Shown here in pieces: positions 52,901-59,832 of a stretch of DNA of 64,000 nt. A model generated the notes under the pieces. The model was not told where the DNA came from. It did no database searches and worked only from the letters and a program-made list of their open reading frames with translations. Position 1 is the stretch's first letter. Each line of letters opens with the position of its first letter. Origin of the DNA: JALEFZ01 sp039817415 (GTDB lineage: Bacteria; Bacteroidota; Bacteroidia; J057); contig JBCBVV010000035.1 of assembly GCA_039817415.1 (NCBI GenBank), positions 1-64,000 on the forward strand. The letters run 5' to 3'. The position numbers and the translations under genes are program-made.

Positions 52901-53262
52901 CTGCTGTAGCGATCAACAATGGCAATGGATCATTCGACATGAAGGAGTTGCCAGCAGCCGTGCAGTTTTCTTGTGTGTGTGGAATTTATTGTGATGACCT
53001 AAATGAAGACGGGAAACAGGATTTGGTACTGGGGGGGAACTTCGGGCAGTTTGTACCCCAATATTCCAAACTAGATGCCAGTTACGGTCATGTGTTGTTA
53101 AACAAAGGTGAAGGTGAGTTTTCGATCGTTCCCAATGCAGAGAGTGGATTCTTTGTAAGAGGAGATATCAAACAGCTCATTCCAGTTGAAGTCGGAGGAC
53201 AAGCCTATGTATTGGCCCTTGTAAATAATGCAGAACCCTCCTTATTCAGGATAAACAAATAA
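49921..53262 (+). CDS. VCBS/FG-GAP repeat lipoprotein with ASPIC/UnbV domain (paralogue 1)
   Basis: The protein has 1,113 residues with a lipobox (CSLLMGC, Cys about 17). Many calcium-binding-like repeats follow the DxNxDGxxD pattern, for example GDLNNDGLADIFF, DINSDGLLDIYV, DYDLDGDLDVYI and DIDGDGDQDLIL, forming an integrin-like beta-propeller. An ASPIC/UnbV-like domain is around 530-600 (IPTRGFQSSVDYKMLFGLG ... LIWPD). It is probably an outer-membrane-anchored adhesion or binding protein. The next gene is a paralogue, and both lie between susD and the haloperoxidase-like gene. The ATG at 49921 gives the signal peptide; an upstream TTG is less likely. Confidence 0.93.
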   Translation: MRKYIIVVAICSLLMGCKNDPQRSHPTEQNGSSSLFSLLPSSQTGVTFKNEVENTDLFNIFSYRNFYNGGGVAIGDLNNDGLADIFFTKNMGDNRLYLNKGDMKFEDVTQKAGVASPDKWSTGVVMVDINSDGLLDIYVCNAGYIQGVDQQNELFINNGDMTFTEKAADYGLNQNGYTTHAAFFDYDLDGDLDVYILNNSFMPVNTLNYSNKRELYAEDWPVRDFLKGGGDKLLRNENGKYVDVTRESGIYGSLIGFGLGVTVGDVNGDMLPDLYVSNDFFERDYLYVNQGDGTFTEDIRKWMAHISQFSMGADMADINNDGYPEIFVTDMLPYDDQRLKETTLFESYKVFEMKQERDFYHQFMHNSLQLNNKDQTFSEIAQYSGVEASDWSWGALMFDADNDGYRDIYVCNGIFQDVTNQDFVDFFANDIVQKMVLTGKKEEMQNVIDKMPSKPLVNRFFHNNKDLTFSDKSKAWGMDQASFSNGAAYGDLDNDGDLDLVVNNLGQEAFIYQNNTSDQPGNHYIGVELRGKGPNSYAIGTKVNVHQGDQIHHFQMIPTRGFQSSVDYKMLFGLGSVERIDSLVLIWPDKSQSTIKDVPVDSVLKFDQNNLPSRPYSVEKTQLASSYLEQISHEFMAHEEDKHDDFASEGLLIRKLSHEGPVAAVGDMNRDGRADIYIGGAAGQAGTLYVQKGKGFKAKKIKAFEEDKAFEDTSVEWVDVNGDNKMDLVVGSGGNNQQLGSPLLQDRIYLNKGLGRFKKLENPFPINGFNTSVIVPIDIDKDGDQDLIVGSRSVPGKYGLAPRSFVYINDGKGNFEDKAKELAPDFQQLGMIVDAQLINVTADGEPELVVVGEWMAPTVFSLQNGKLSKESTDLDNYSGWFYAMEAADIDGDGDQDLILGNRGENFYFKGSKEEPVKLWVHDFDFNGKVDPILTKTLNGKDVPISMKKELTEQIVSLKKQNLKHEEYGQKSIQNLFTKNVLDQARVKEGNYFKSAVAINNGNGSFDMKELPAAVQFSCVCGIYCDDLNEDGKQDLVLGGNFGQFVPQYSKLDASYGHVLLNKGEGEFSIVPNAESGFFVRGDIKQLIPVEVGGQAYVLALVNNAEPSLFRINK

Positions 53263-53340
53263 TCGTTTTTAGCCATTTCGATTACATGTGCAGCCATGTG
53301 CTTACCCTATTTTGTGAAAAAGAGAACGGAAACAAATAAG

Positions 53341-56300
53341 ATGAAGAGTGTGAAGATTTACCCACTGGAATTTGCCAGAACGCCATTCCTCCTTCTACTA
53401 TCAATTGCTTTGTTGGTAGGAATGAATGGTTGTAAGTCAGGGAATTCCACCGTTGTGAAGCAGGAAGAAGAGCATGATTCAGGTGAAGCCTATTTTGAAC
53501 TATTGACTTCCGAAAAGACAGGCTTGGACTTTACCAATGTCCTTGAGCAAAGTCCCGAATTCAATGTCTTCAACTACATGTATTTCTTTAATGGAGGAGG
53601 TCTTTCGGCAGGTGATTTCAACAATGATGGATTGGTGGATCTCTACTTTACCTCCAACATGGGCCCCAATAAGATGTTTCTGAATGAGGGCGAGATGTCC
53701 TTCCGAGATGTGTCTGAAAAAGCAGGTGTTACAGGAATAGGAGGTTGGAGTTCAGGAGTTTCTGTAGTTGATATCAACAACGACGGCATGCTCGATCTCT
53801 ACGTTTCGCAAATTGGTGATTATCAGACGATAAAAGGGGAAAACCTTCTACTTGTTTGTCAGAAGATCGAAGATGGAGTCCCTGTATACGAAAATCAGGC
53901 ATATCAATATGGGTTGAACTCAGCTGTATTTGGTACCCAGGTTACTTTCTTTGATTATGACAGGGATGGTGATCTGGATATGTATCAGCTCAATCATTCC
54001 TTACATGCCAATGGTACATTTGGGCAAAGGAAAGTATTCCAAGGGACCATTCACCCCACCTCCGGAGACAAATTGTATCAAAATGACAACGGCCTTTTTA
54101 GGGACGTAACAGAGACAGCTGGGATCAATTCCTATGTCATTGGATATGGACTTGGGGTGGTTACTGGGGACATCAACCAAGATGGATGGACAGATATCTA
54201 CGTGGGAAACGACTTCCACGAAAACGACTACCTCTACATCAACCAGAAGGACGGAACCTTCAAGGAAGTGCTAACTGAACAAATTAGGCATACCTCTAGG
54301 TTTTCCATGGGGGTTGACATTGCGGACATTAACAATGATGCGCAAAACGATATTTTTTCCTTGGACATGTTGCCTTATGATCCGATTATTCAAAAGGCTT
54401 CTTTGGGGGAGGATGCTTACAGCGCCTTCAATTTTAAACTAGGTTATGGCTACAATCACCAATTTTCCCGTAACAATCTTCAGTTGAACAATGGAGATGG
54501 AACCTTTACGGAAATTGGGATGTTTGCGGGCGTTCATGCGACAGATTGGTCATGGGCTGTATTGATGAATGACTTTGACCATGATGGCTACAAAGATATT
54601 TTCATCAGCAATGGAATTCCAAGGAGGATGAACGACATTGATTATGTCAATTTCCGTTCTAACAATGACCTGCGATGGAAACAGAATACCAATAACCTTG
54701 AGGAGGACGATTTGTCGATGGTAGATAAAATGCCTCAAATCAAGTTGCCGAATAAATTCTATCGTAATCAGGGAGATCTTACATTTCAAGATTTGGATGC
54801 CTTCGTGAAAAACAACAAAGAATCCTATTCTAATGGAGCAGTCTGGGCTGATTTTGATAACGACGGAGACCTCGATTATGCGGTCAATAACATCGATGAC
54901 AATCCTTTTGTCTATGAAAACAAATTAACGGAAAGAGACTCTATTAATTCCTTTATCAGCCTTACGCTCAAGGGCTCCAAGGATAATATACTGGGAATAG
55001 GGGCGCGTTTAATTGTAAGGAAGGGGGAGGAAACCTTAAGCCAAGAGCATTTCTTGGTAAGAGGATATCAATCTAGCGTAGCACCTGGCCTTCATTTGGG
55101 CGTAGGAAATGCTGAGGAAGTTGATGACATCCTTTTGATATGGCCAGATGGTAAATACCAACATCTGGGTAAAGATATCTTCAATAAAACAACTGAAGTA
55201 TCTTATGATGCTAGCTTACCAGACTTTCCTTTTAGAAGCTTGCAACAAGCTCGAACATCTTCCACGAATTTTAAAGATGTTACTGCAGCTGCCCAATTGG
55301 AGCATATGCACGATGAAAATTCCTTTGTAGAATTCAATCGTGAGACTTTAATGCCACATATGGTTTCTCGCGAGGGACCTGCTATTGCTGTAGCTGATAT
55401 TGACGGTGATGGTCGGGAAGATTTTTTTGTAGGGGGAGCAAAAAGAAAGCCTGCTGCTATTTACTACCAAAAAAGAAATGGGACCTTTAAAGAAAAGACC
55501 CCTCAGGCCATTTTGGATGATGCTATCATGGAGGACGTAGATGCCAAATGGGTAGATGTTGAAAATGATGGAGATCTCGATTTGGTCGTAGCCTCTGGAG
55601 GAAACGAGTTTTGGGGGACACATGAAGCCTTAAGGCAGCGTATTTATGTCAATCAAGGAAAGGGAAAATTTGTGAGCAGGAAGGATGCCTTTGGGCAAAC
55701 GTTCATGACTGCCTCTTGTGTTTCGGTGGTAGACATTAACAAAGATGGATTCATGGACCTCTTCTTTGGCGGAAGAGCTGTGCCATGGAAATATGGCGAA
55801 ATACCTCAATCCTACCTTTTCCTCAATCAAAGAAATGGAACCTATCGCGATGTTACCGAAGAATACGCACCGGAACTCAACAAGGTCGGATTGGTAACAG
55901 AAGCCCAGTGGGCTGATTTGGATAATGATGGAGACATGGACCTCGTTCTTGCTATGGAATGGGAAACCATCAAACTCTTTATCAATGAAGATGGTGAACT
56001 CAAACCTAAATCGCCTAATAACTGGAAAGGATGGTGGAATACCATCAAAGTAGCCGATTTTGATGGAGATGGAGACTTGGATATTCTAGCAGGAAATACG
56101 GGGAAAAATAACAAGCTGAAGCCCGATGATAAGAATCCTGTTAAGATGTATGTATCTGACTTCGATAAGAATGACAAAACCGATCAGTTGGTTACCTATC
56201 ATCTAAATGGCAAAGAAGTTTTCTTCGCAAATTATGCAGAACTCACTCAACAACTTCCCGGTCTGAAGAAGAAATATCTTTTCGCTAAGGACTTTGCTCG

Positions 56301-56727
56301 TGCCACACCAGAGGAACTTGTAGGGAAGGAAGCCTTTAGGGAAGCTAGTTTGCTAGAAGCCAACCACTTTGAGTCAGTGTATTTGGAGAATACAGGGGCA
56401 CTTGATTTCAAGTTACATGAATTACCAGATGAGCTTCAATTCTCCACGATTAATGCGCTGGAGATAGCGGACCTTGATAAAGACGGACAGGTAGAAGTAT
56501 TGGTAGGGGGTAATTTCTACGAATGCAACATTGAGATGGGTAGATATGATGCCAATTTTGGAAACGTCCTTCGCATCAAAGAGGGAGGAATATTCGAGCT
56601 TTCCAATTTAGGAAAAGTGAAGTTGGACGGTCAAGTCCGTGAGATTGCGACCATTAGCATCAAAGGAAAAAAGACCTATATCATTGCTAAGAACGAAGAC
56701 TACCTCCAGTTGATCCGTCCTGAATAA
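53341..56727 (+). CDS. VCBS/FG-GAP repeat lipoprotein with ASPIC/UnbV domain (paralogue 2)
   Basis: The protein has 1,128 residues with an N-terminal signal peptide and lipobox (VGMNGC, Cys about 36). Like its upstream neighbour it contains many D-x-[DN]-x-D-G repeats (GDFNNDGLVDLYF, DINNDGMLDLYV, DYDRDGDLDMYQ, DFDGDGDLDIL) and an ASPIC/UnbV-like segment (LVRGYQSSVAPGLHLGVG ... LIWPDGKYQ). Size and domain order match paralogue 1 throughout, so this is a tandem duplication, now diverged. The gap between the two genes is 78 nt. The function is presumed to be ligand binding or adhesion at the cell surface. Confidence 0.93.
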   Translation: MKSVKIYPLEFARTPFLLLLSIALLVGMNGCKSGNSTVVKQEEEHDSGEAYFELLTSEKTGLDFTNVLEQSPEFNVFNYMYFFNGGGLSAGDFNNDGLVDLYFTSNMGPNKMFLNEGEMSFRDVSEKAGVTGIGGWSSGVSVVDINNDGMLDLYVSQIGDYQTIKGENLLLVCQKIEDGVPVYENQAYQYGLNSAVFGTQVTFFDYDRDGDLDMYQLNHSLHANGTFGQRKVFQGTIHPTSGDKLYQNDNGLFRDVTETAGINSYVIGYGLGVVTGDINQDGWTDIYVGNDFHENDYLYINQKDGTFKEVLTEQIRHTSRFSMGVDIADINNDAQNDIFSLDMLPYDPIIQKASLGEDAYSAFNFKLGYGYNHQFSRNNLQLNNGDGTFTEIGMFAGVHATDWSWAVLMNDFDHDGYKDIFISNGIPRRMNDIDYVNFRSNNDLRWKQNTNNLEEDDLSMVDKMPQIKLPNKFYRNQGDLTFQDLDAFVKNNKESYSNGAVWADFDNDGDLDYAVNNIDDNPFVYENKLTERDSINSFISLTLKGSKDNILGIGARLIVRKGEETLSQEHFLVRGYQSSVAPGLHLGVGNAEEVDDILLIWPDGKYQHLGKDIFNKTTEVSYDASLPDFPFRSLQQARTSSTNFKDVTAAAQLEHMHDENSFVEFNRETLMPHMVSREGPAIAVADIDGDGREDFFVGGAKRKPAAIYYQKRNGTFKEKTPQAILDDAIMEDVDAKWVDVENDGDLDLVVASGGNEFWGTHEALRQRIYVNQGKGKFVSRKDAFGQTFMTASCVSVVDINKDGFMDLFFGGRAVPWKYGEIPQSYLFLNQRNGTYRDVTEEYAPELNKVGLVTEAQWADLDNDGDMDLVLAMEWETIKLFINEDGELKPKSPNNWKGWWNTIKVADFDGDGDLDILAGNTGKNNKLKPDDKNPVKMYVSDFDKNDKTDQLVTYHLNGKEVFFANYAELTQQLPGLKKKYLFAKDFARATPEELVGKEAFREASLLEANHFESVYLENTGALDFKLHELPDELQFSTINALEIADLDKDGQVEVLVGGNFYECNIEMGRYDANFGNVLRIKEGGIFELSNLGKVKLDGQVREIATISIKGKKTYIIAKNEDYLQLIRPE

Positions 56728-56830
56728 ATTGTTTGGGTAGATGGGTGGATAAAAGAACCTATACATAAATTAGAATTTGTTCATGCATTAATGGCCATTC
56801 TTGGCTAATTTTGGGGAAGAATTTATGATT

Positions 56831-58162
56831 ATGAAGAAAGTCTTGCTTGCGATAAGTCTATTAGGGCTACTGTTTGCCACTGGCTGTAAGAAGGAGCCTG
56901 TGGAGAGGAAATCAGATACAGTTTACTTTCACGACGCGATGCAGCAGTTGACAGATGTGATTGTCCACGACATCTTTTCTCCTCCTGCTGCCAGCCGTGT
57001 CTATGCCTATCCTGCAATTGCTGCCTATGAAGTGATGAGTGCCGTAGATCCTGAATACCGCTCGATGGCAGGTCAATTGACTGATCTTACGGAGACACCT
57101 ATGCCTGAGGGGGATATTGACGGACCTCTAGCGGCCTTGAGAGCATTTACTGAAACTGCGAAAGCCTTTGTATTCTCTGAGGTGGGAATCGACTCTTTTG
57201 CCAATGAAATGTATGCTGAAATCAAAGCGACAGATATTTCCTCTGAGAAGTATGAGAAGTCTATTGCCTACGGCGAAAAGGTAGCTGCACATATTTTGGC
57301 ATGGTCTAGTAAAGACAACTATAAAGAAATCCGAGGCTCAAAACATACTGTTACAGATGGTGATAGTGATTGGAAACCTACTGGTCCTGCTTATATGGAA
57401 GCTATAGAGCCGTACTGGAACTCCATCAGACCATTTGTAATTGACTCTGCTACTCAGTTTATCCCGGTTAGGCCAACCGCTTATGACATGGAAGAGGGGA
57501 GCGATTTCTACGAAGAAGTCATGCAGGTTTACAAGGTCAAAAAGGAGCTGACTGATGAGCAGGCCGAGATTGCAGCCTTTTGGGATTGTAATCCCTATGT
57601 CATGAATGTAACGGGACACGTGATGTACGCTACCAAAAAGATTACTCCTGGTGGACATTGGGTAGCGATTACCAAGTTGGTTTCGCGTAAGGCCAAGTTA
57701 GATATGGCGGCAACCGTAGAAGCTTATGCGAGAACCTGTGTGGCTTTGGCTGATGGCTTCATCTCCTGCTGGGATGAGAAATATCGTTCTAACTTGATCC
57801 GTCCTGAAACCGTGATTCAGGAGCATATTGATCCTACTTGGCAGCCCTTGCTACAGACTCCTCCATTTCCTGAGTATACCTCTGGTCATTCGGTAATTTC
57901 TACCGCTGCCGCTATGGCTCTGACTGAACTGCTTGGGGATTCTTTTGAGTTTGTGGACTCAACCGAGACGGTTTATGGACTACCGCCTCGCACCTTTGGA
58001 TCCTTCATTGAAGCCTCCGAAGAAGCTGCGATTAGCCGTATGTATGGAGGAATCCACTACATGCCAGCCATTAGAAATGGACAGGTTCAAGGAAGAAAAG
58101 TAGGAAACTTTATCAATGCCAACCTGATTACCAAAGAGAAAAAGGCAGTATCAGCCAATTAA
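56831..58162 (+). CDS. Vanadium-dependent haloperoxidase family lipoprotein (PAP2 superfamily)
   Basis: The protein has 443 residues with a signal peptide and lipobox (LLFATGC, Cys about 19). The vanadate/phosphate site is complete: Lys317 and Arg324 in EKYRSNLIRPETV, Ser351-Gly-His353 in EYTSGHSVIS, and Arg403 with His409 in SRMYGGIHYM. These match the KxxxxxxRP ... SGH ... SRxxxxxH signature shared by haloperoxidases and acid phosphatases of the PAP2 type. It could oxidise halides with H2O2 at the surface or act as a phosphatase; the sequence alone does not decide. It closes the susCD-VCBS locus and converges with the esterase gene 7 nt away. Confidence 0.9.
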   Translation: MKKVLLAISLLGLLFATGCKKEPVERKSDTVYFHDAMQQLTDVIVHDIFSPPAASRVYAYPAIAAYEVMSAVDPEYRSMAGQLTDLTETPMPEGDIDGPLAALRAFTETAKAFVFSEVGIDSFANEMYAEIKATDISSEKYEKSIAYGEKVAAHILAWSSKDNYKEIRGSKHTVTDGDSDWKPTGPAYMEAIEPYWNSIRPFVIDSATQFIPVRPTAYDMEEGSDFYEEVMQVYKVKKELTDEQAEIAAFWDCNPYVMNVTGHVMYATKKITPGGHWVAITKLVSRKAKLDMAATVEAYARTCVALADGFISCWDEKYRSNLIRPETVIQEHIDPTWQPLLQTPPFPEYTSGHSVISTAAAMALTELLGDSFEFVDSTETVYGLPPRTFGSFIEASEEAAISRMYGGIHYMPAIRNGQVQGRKVGNFINANLITKEKKAVSAN

Positions 58163-58169
58163 GATCCTG

Positions 58170-59066
58170 CTAATGGCAATCGACAGGTTCAAAATGACAG
58201 GCAAAAAAGTCTAGATGATCCGGTAATGCCTTAGAAAAATAATTCCAATTGTGTTCCCCTTCCTTGATCAAATAGGAATGGGGAATTTTCATGTCAAGCA
58301 TTCGCTCATGTAGCTCTTCATTCACTGGAAAGAAGAAGTCATCTTTTCCGCAATCAAATTGAAATTTAACCATGGATTTTCTGGCTTGGTAGGCCTCTAA
58401 TTGGTTGACAACAGAATGGGTTTCCCAATTTTGCTTATGAGTAGATTTTTTTCCCAATCTTTTGGGTAAATCCCAACTGTTGGGAAAAGGCAAGAGGTTG
58501 TGGCCACCTGAAATAGAAGCTGCTGCACTCCACAAATCAGGATGTCTCATAGCCAGAAAGAAAGCTCCATGTCCTCCCATACTCAAGCCACAAATGGCTC
58601 GATTGGCCCGATTAGAAAGGGTGCGATAATGTGTATCTACAAAAGCGGGAAGGGTATAGGCCATGAAGGACTCGTAACGCATCTTTGGATCTACGGGACT
58701 GTCGAGGTACCAACTGGTACTCTCTCCGTCTGGACAAACAAAAATAACCTGGTATTTATTGGCCATTTCCTCCAATGGAGCATAATCAGCCCAGGAAGTA
58801 TGATTTCCAAAGGCACCATGCAAAAGGTAAACTACAGGGAAACGTAAGGTAGAATCAGCATCATATGAACCAGGCTTCACAAAGAAACAGGGTATATCTT
58901 TGTCCATTTTTTCATCATAAATGAGAAGATCATCCGATGAGGCTGGGAGATTTTGATATTTCTGAATGATATCCGCCCTACTTACCTGAGTATCAGATGT
59001 TGAAGGGACTTCTTTGCACCCAAATATGAAAATGGCGACTACCCAAATGAGATGAAAAAAGCGCAT
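58170..59066 (-). CDS. Esterase-family (alpha/beta hydrolase) lipoprotein
   Basis: The protein has 298 residues from the ATG at 59066, with a signal peptide and lipobox (VVAIFIFGC, Cys about 16). The hydrolase has the esterase-D-like opening FPVVYLLHGAFGNHTSW, the nucleophile Ser162 in GLSMGGHG, an acid residue in FDCGKDDFFFP and the catalytic histidine in KEGEHNWNYF. Family members hydrolyse acyl or feruloyl esters, or other short esters, outside the cell. It is convergent with the haloperoxidase gene and so not in the same operon. Confidence 0.9.
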   Translation of the reverse strand: MRFFHLIWVVAIFIFGCKEVPSTSDTQVSRADIIQKYQNLPASSDDLLIYDEKMDKDIPCFFVKPGSYDADSTLRFPVVYLLHGAFGNHTSWADYAPLEEMANKYQVIFVCPDGESTSWYLDSPVDPKMRYESFMAYTLPAFVDTHYRTLSNRANRAICGLSMGGHGAFFLAMRHPDLWSAAASISGGHNLLPFPNSWDLPKRLGKKSTHKQNWETHSVVNQLEAYQARKSMVKFQFDCGKDDFFFPVNEELHERMLDMKIPHSYLIKEGEHNWNYFSKALPDHLDFFACHFEPVDCH

Positions 59067-59115
59067 AGCAAGCAATCCTAATGGTTTGGCTTAAATCTAA
59101 ATATTTCAGTACACA

Positions 59116-59149
59116 AAGAAAAAGGGTAAGTAACCATAGCTACTTACCC
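59116..59149 (-). terminator. Rho-independent terminator of the TonB-plug lipoprotein gene
   Basis: On the minus strand, a 9-bp stem (59149-59141 with 59132-59124) is followed by a T-rich tail (59123-59116). It lies 21 nt past the stop codon at 59170. Confidence 0.85.
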
Positions 59150-59169
59150 CATTTCATATAATTAATAGC

Positions 59170-59625
59170 TTAATTGTCCTTTGTGCGAATGATGATAACA
59201 CCATTCGAGCCAGCTACTCCGTACAAGCTCAAATCAGATGGATCTTTGAGGACGGTTACTTTCGCAATGTCATTGGGATTTACGGCAGTGGAAACGGCAT
59301 CATATCCTCTTCCAACTCTCACACCATCTATGATAAACAAGGGCCTGGTATCAGAGGTGAAGGAAGTTTGCATGCCCACAATCATTACTTCATTTCCCAT
59401 CATACGTATGCCTGGAACACGTTGGAAATACTGCTTCAAACTGATAAATCCCTGTTGGCTACCAATGGATTTACCCGTAGAGTTTGAGTTCTTTTTCTTT
59501 TCCTTGATATATCCCAAGTCTACTACTTCCTCATTTGGGTCAGCTGAGGCTACAGATTGGGTGGTTTTGCATGAAAACAGCAAAGAAAGGGCTATAAGCG
59601 AGCTTAATAGAAGTCGTAGTGTCAT
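59170..59625 (-). CDS. Free-standing TonB-plug-like lipoprotein
   Basis: The protein has 151 residues with a lipobox (LSLLFSC, Cys about 19). The mature domain (about 60-148) contains LKQYFQRVPGIRMMGNEVMIVG, LFIIDGVRVG and ITVLKDPSDLSLYGVAGSNGVIIIRTK. This is the plug-domain pattern (VDGxxxG ... LKDxSxxxxYGxxGxNGVIxIxTK) found in SusC proteins, but without any barrel. It is short and complete, with its own terminator. Such lone plug domains are seen in Bacteroidota and may regulate or anchor partners; the function is not known. Confidence 0.85.
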   Translation of the reverse strand: MTLRLLLSSLIALSLLFSCKTTQSVASADPNEEVVDLGYIKEKKKNSNSTGKSIGSQQGFISLKQYFQRVPGIRMMGNEVMIVGMQTSFTSDTRPLFIIDGVRVGRGYDAVSTAVNPNDIAKVTVLKDPSDLSLYGVAGSNGVIIIRTKDN

Positions 59626-59832
59626 GTTCGATTGCTTAAATGGTAATATAATACAAAATACGGCTTGAAATACTGATTCACAATGTCATAGATCATTAAG
59701 CAATTCAAACGCATACACTATTTGGCGTATTAGATGTTTTAGACAATTATTTCTCCCTCAATTATTTGGCCTTCCCTTTTACATAATTAGAAAATCTGTT
59801 TATGTTAGGACGTATTGTAGAATATTATCCCC

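Noticed and set aside
49921..56727. Repeated D-x-D-x-D-G segments as a nucleotide repeat or CRISPR array
   Set aside because: The repetition is at protein level (VCBS/FG-GAP modules); the DNA has no regular repeat-spacer pattern.
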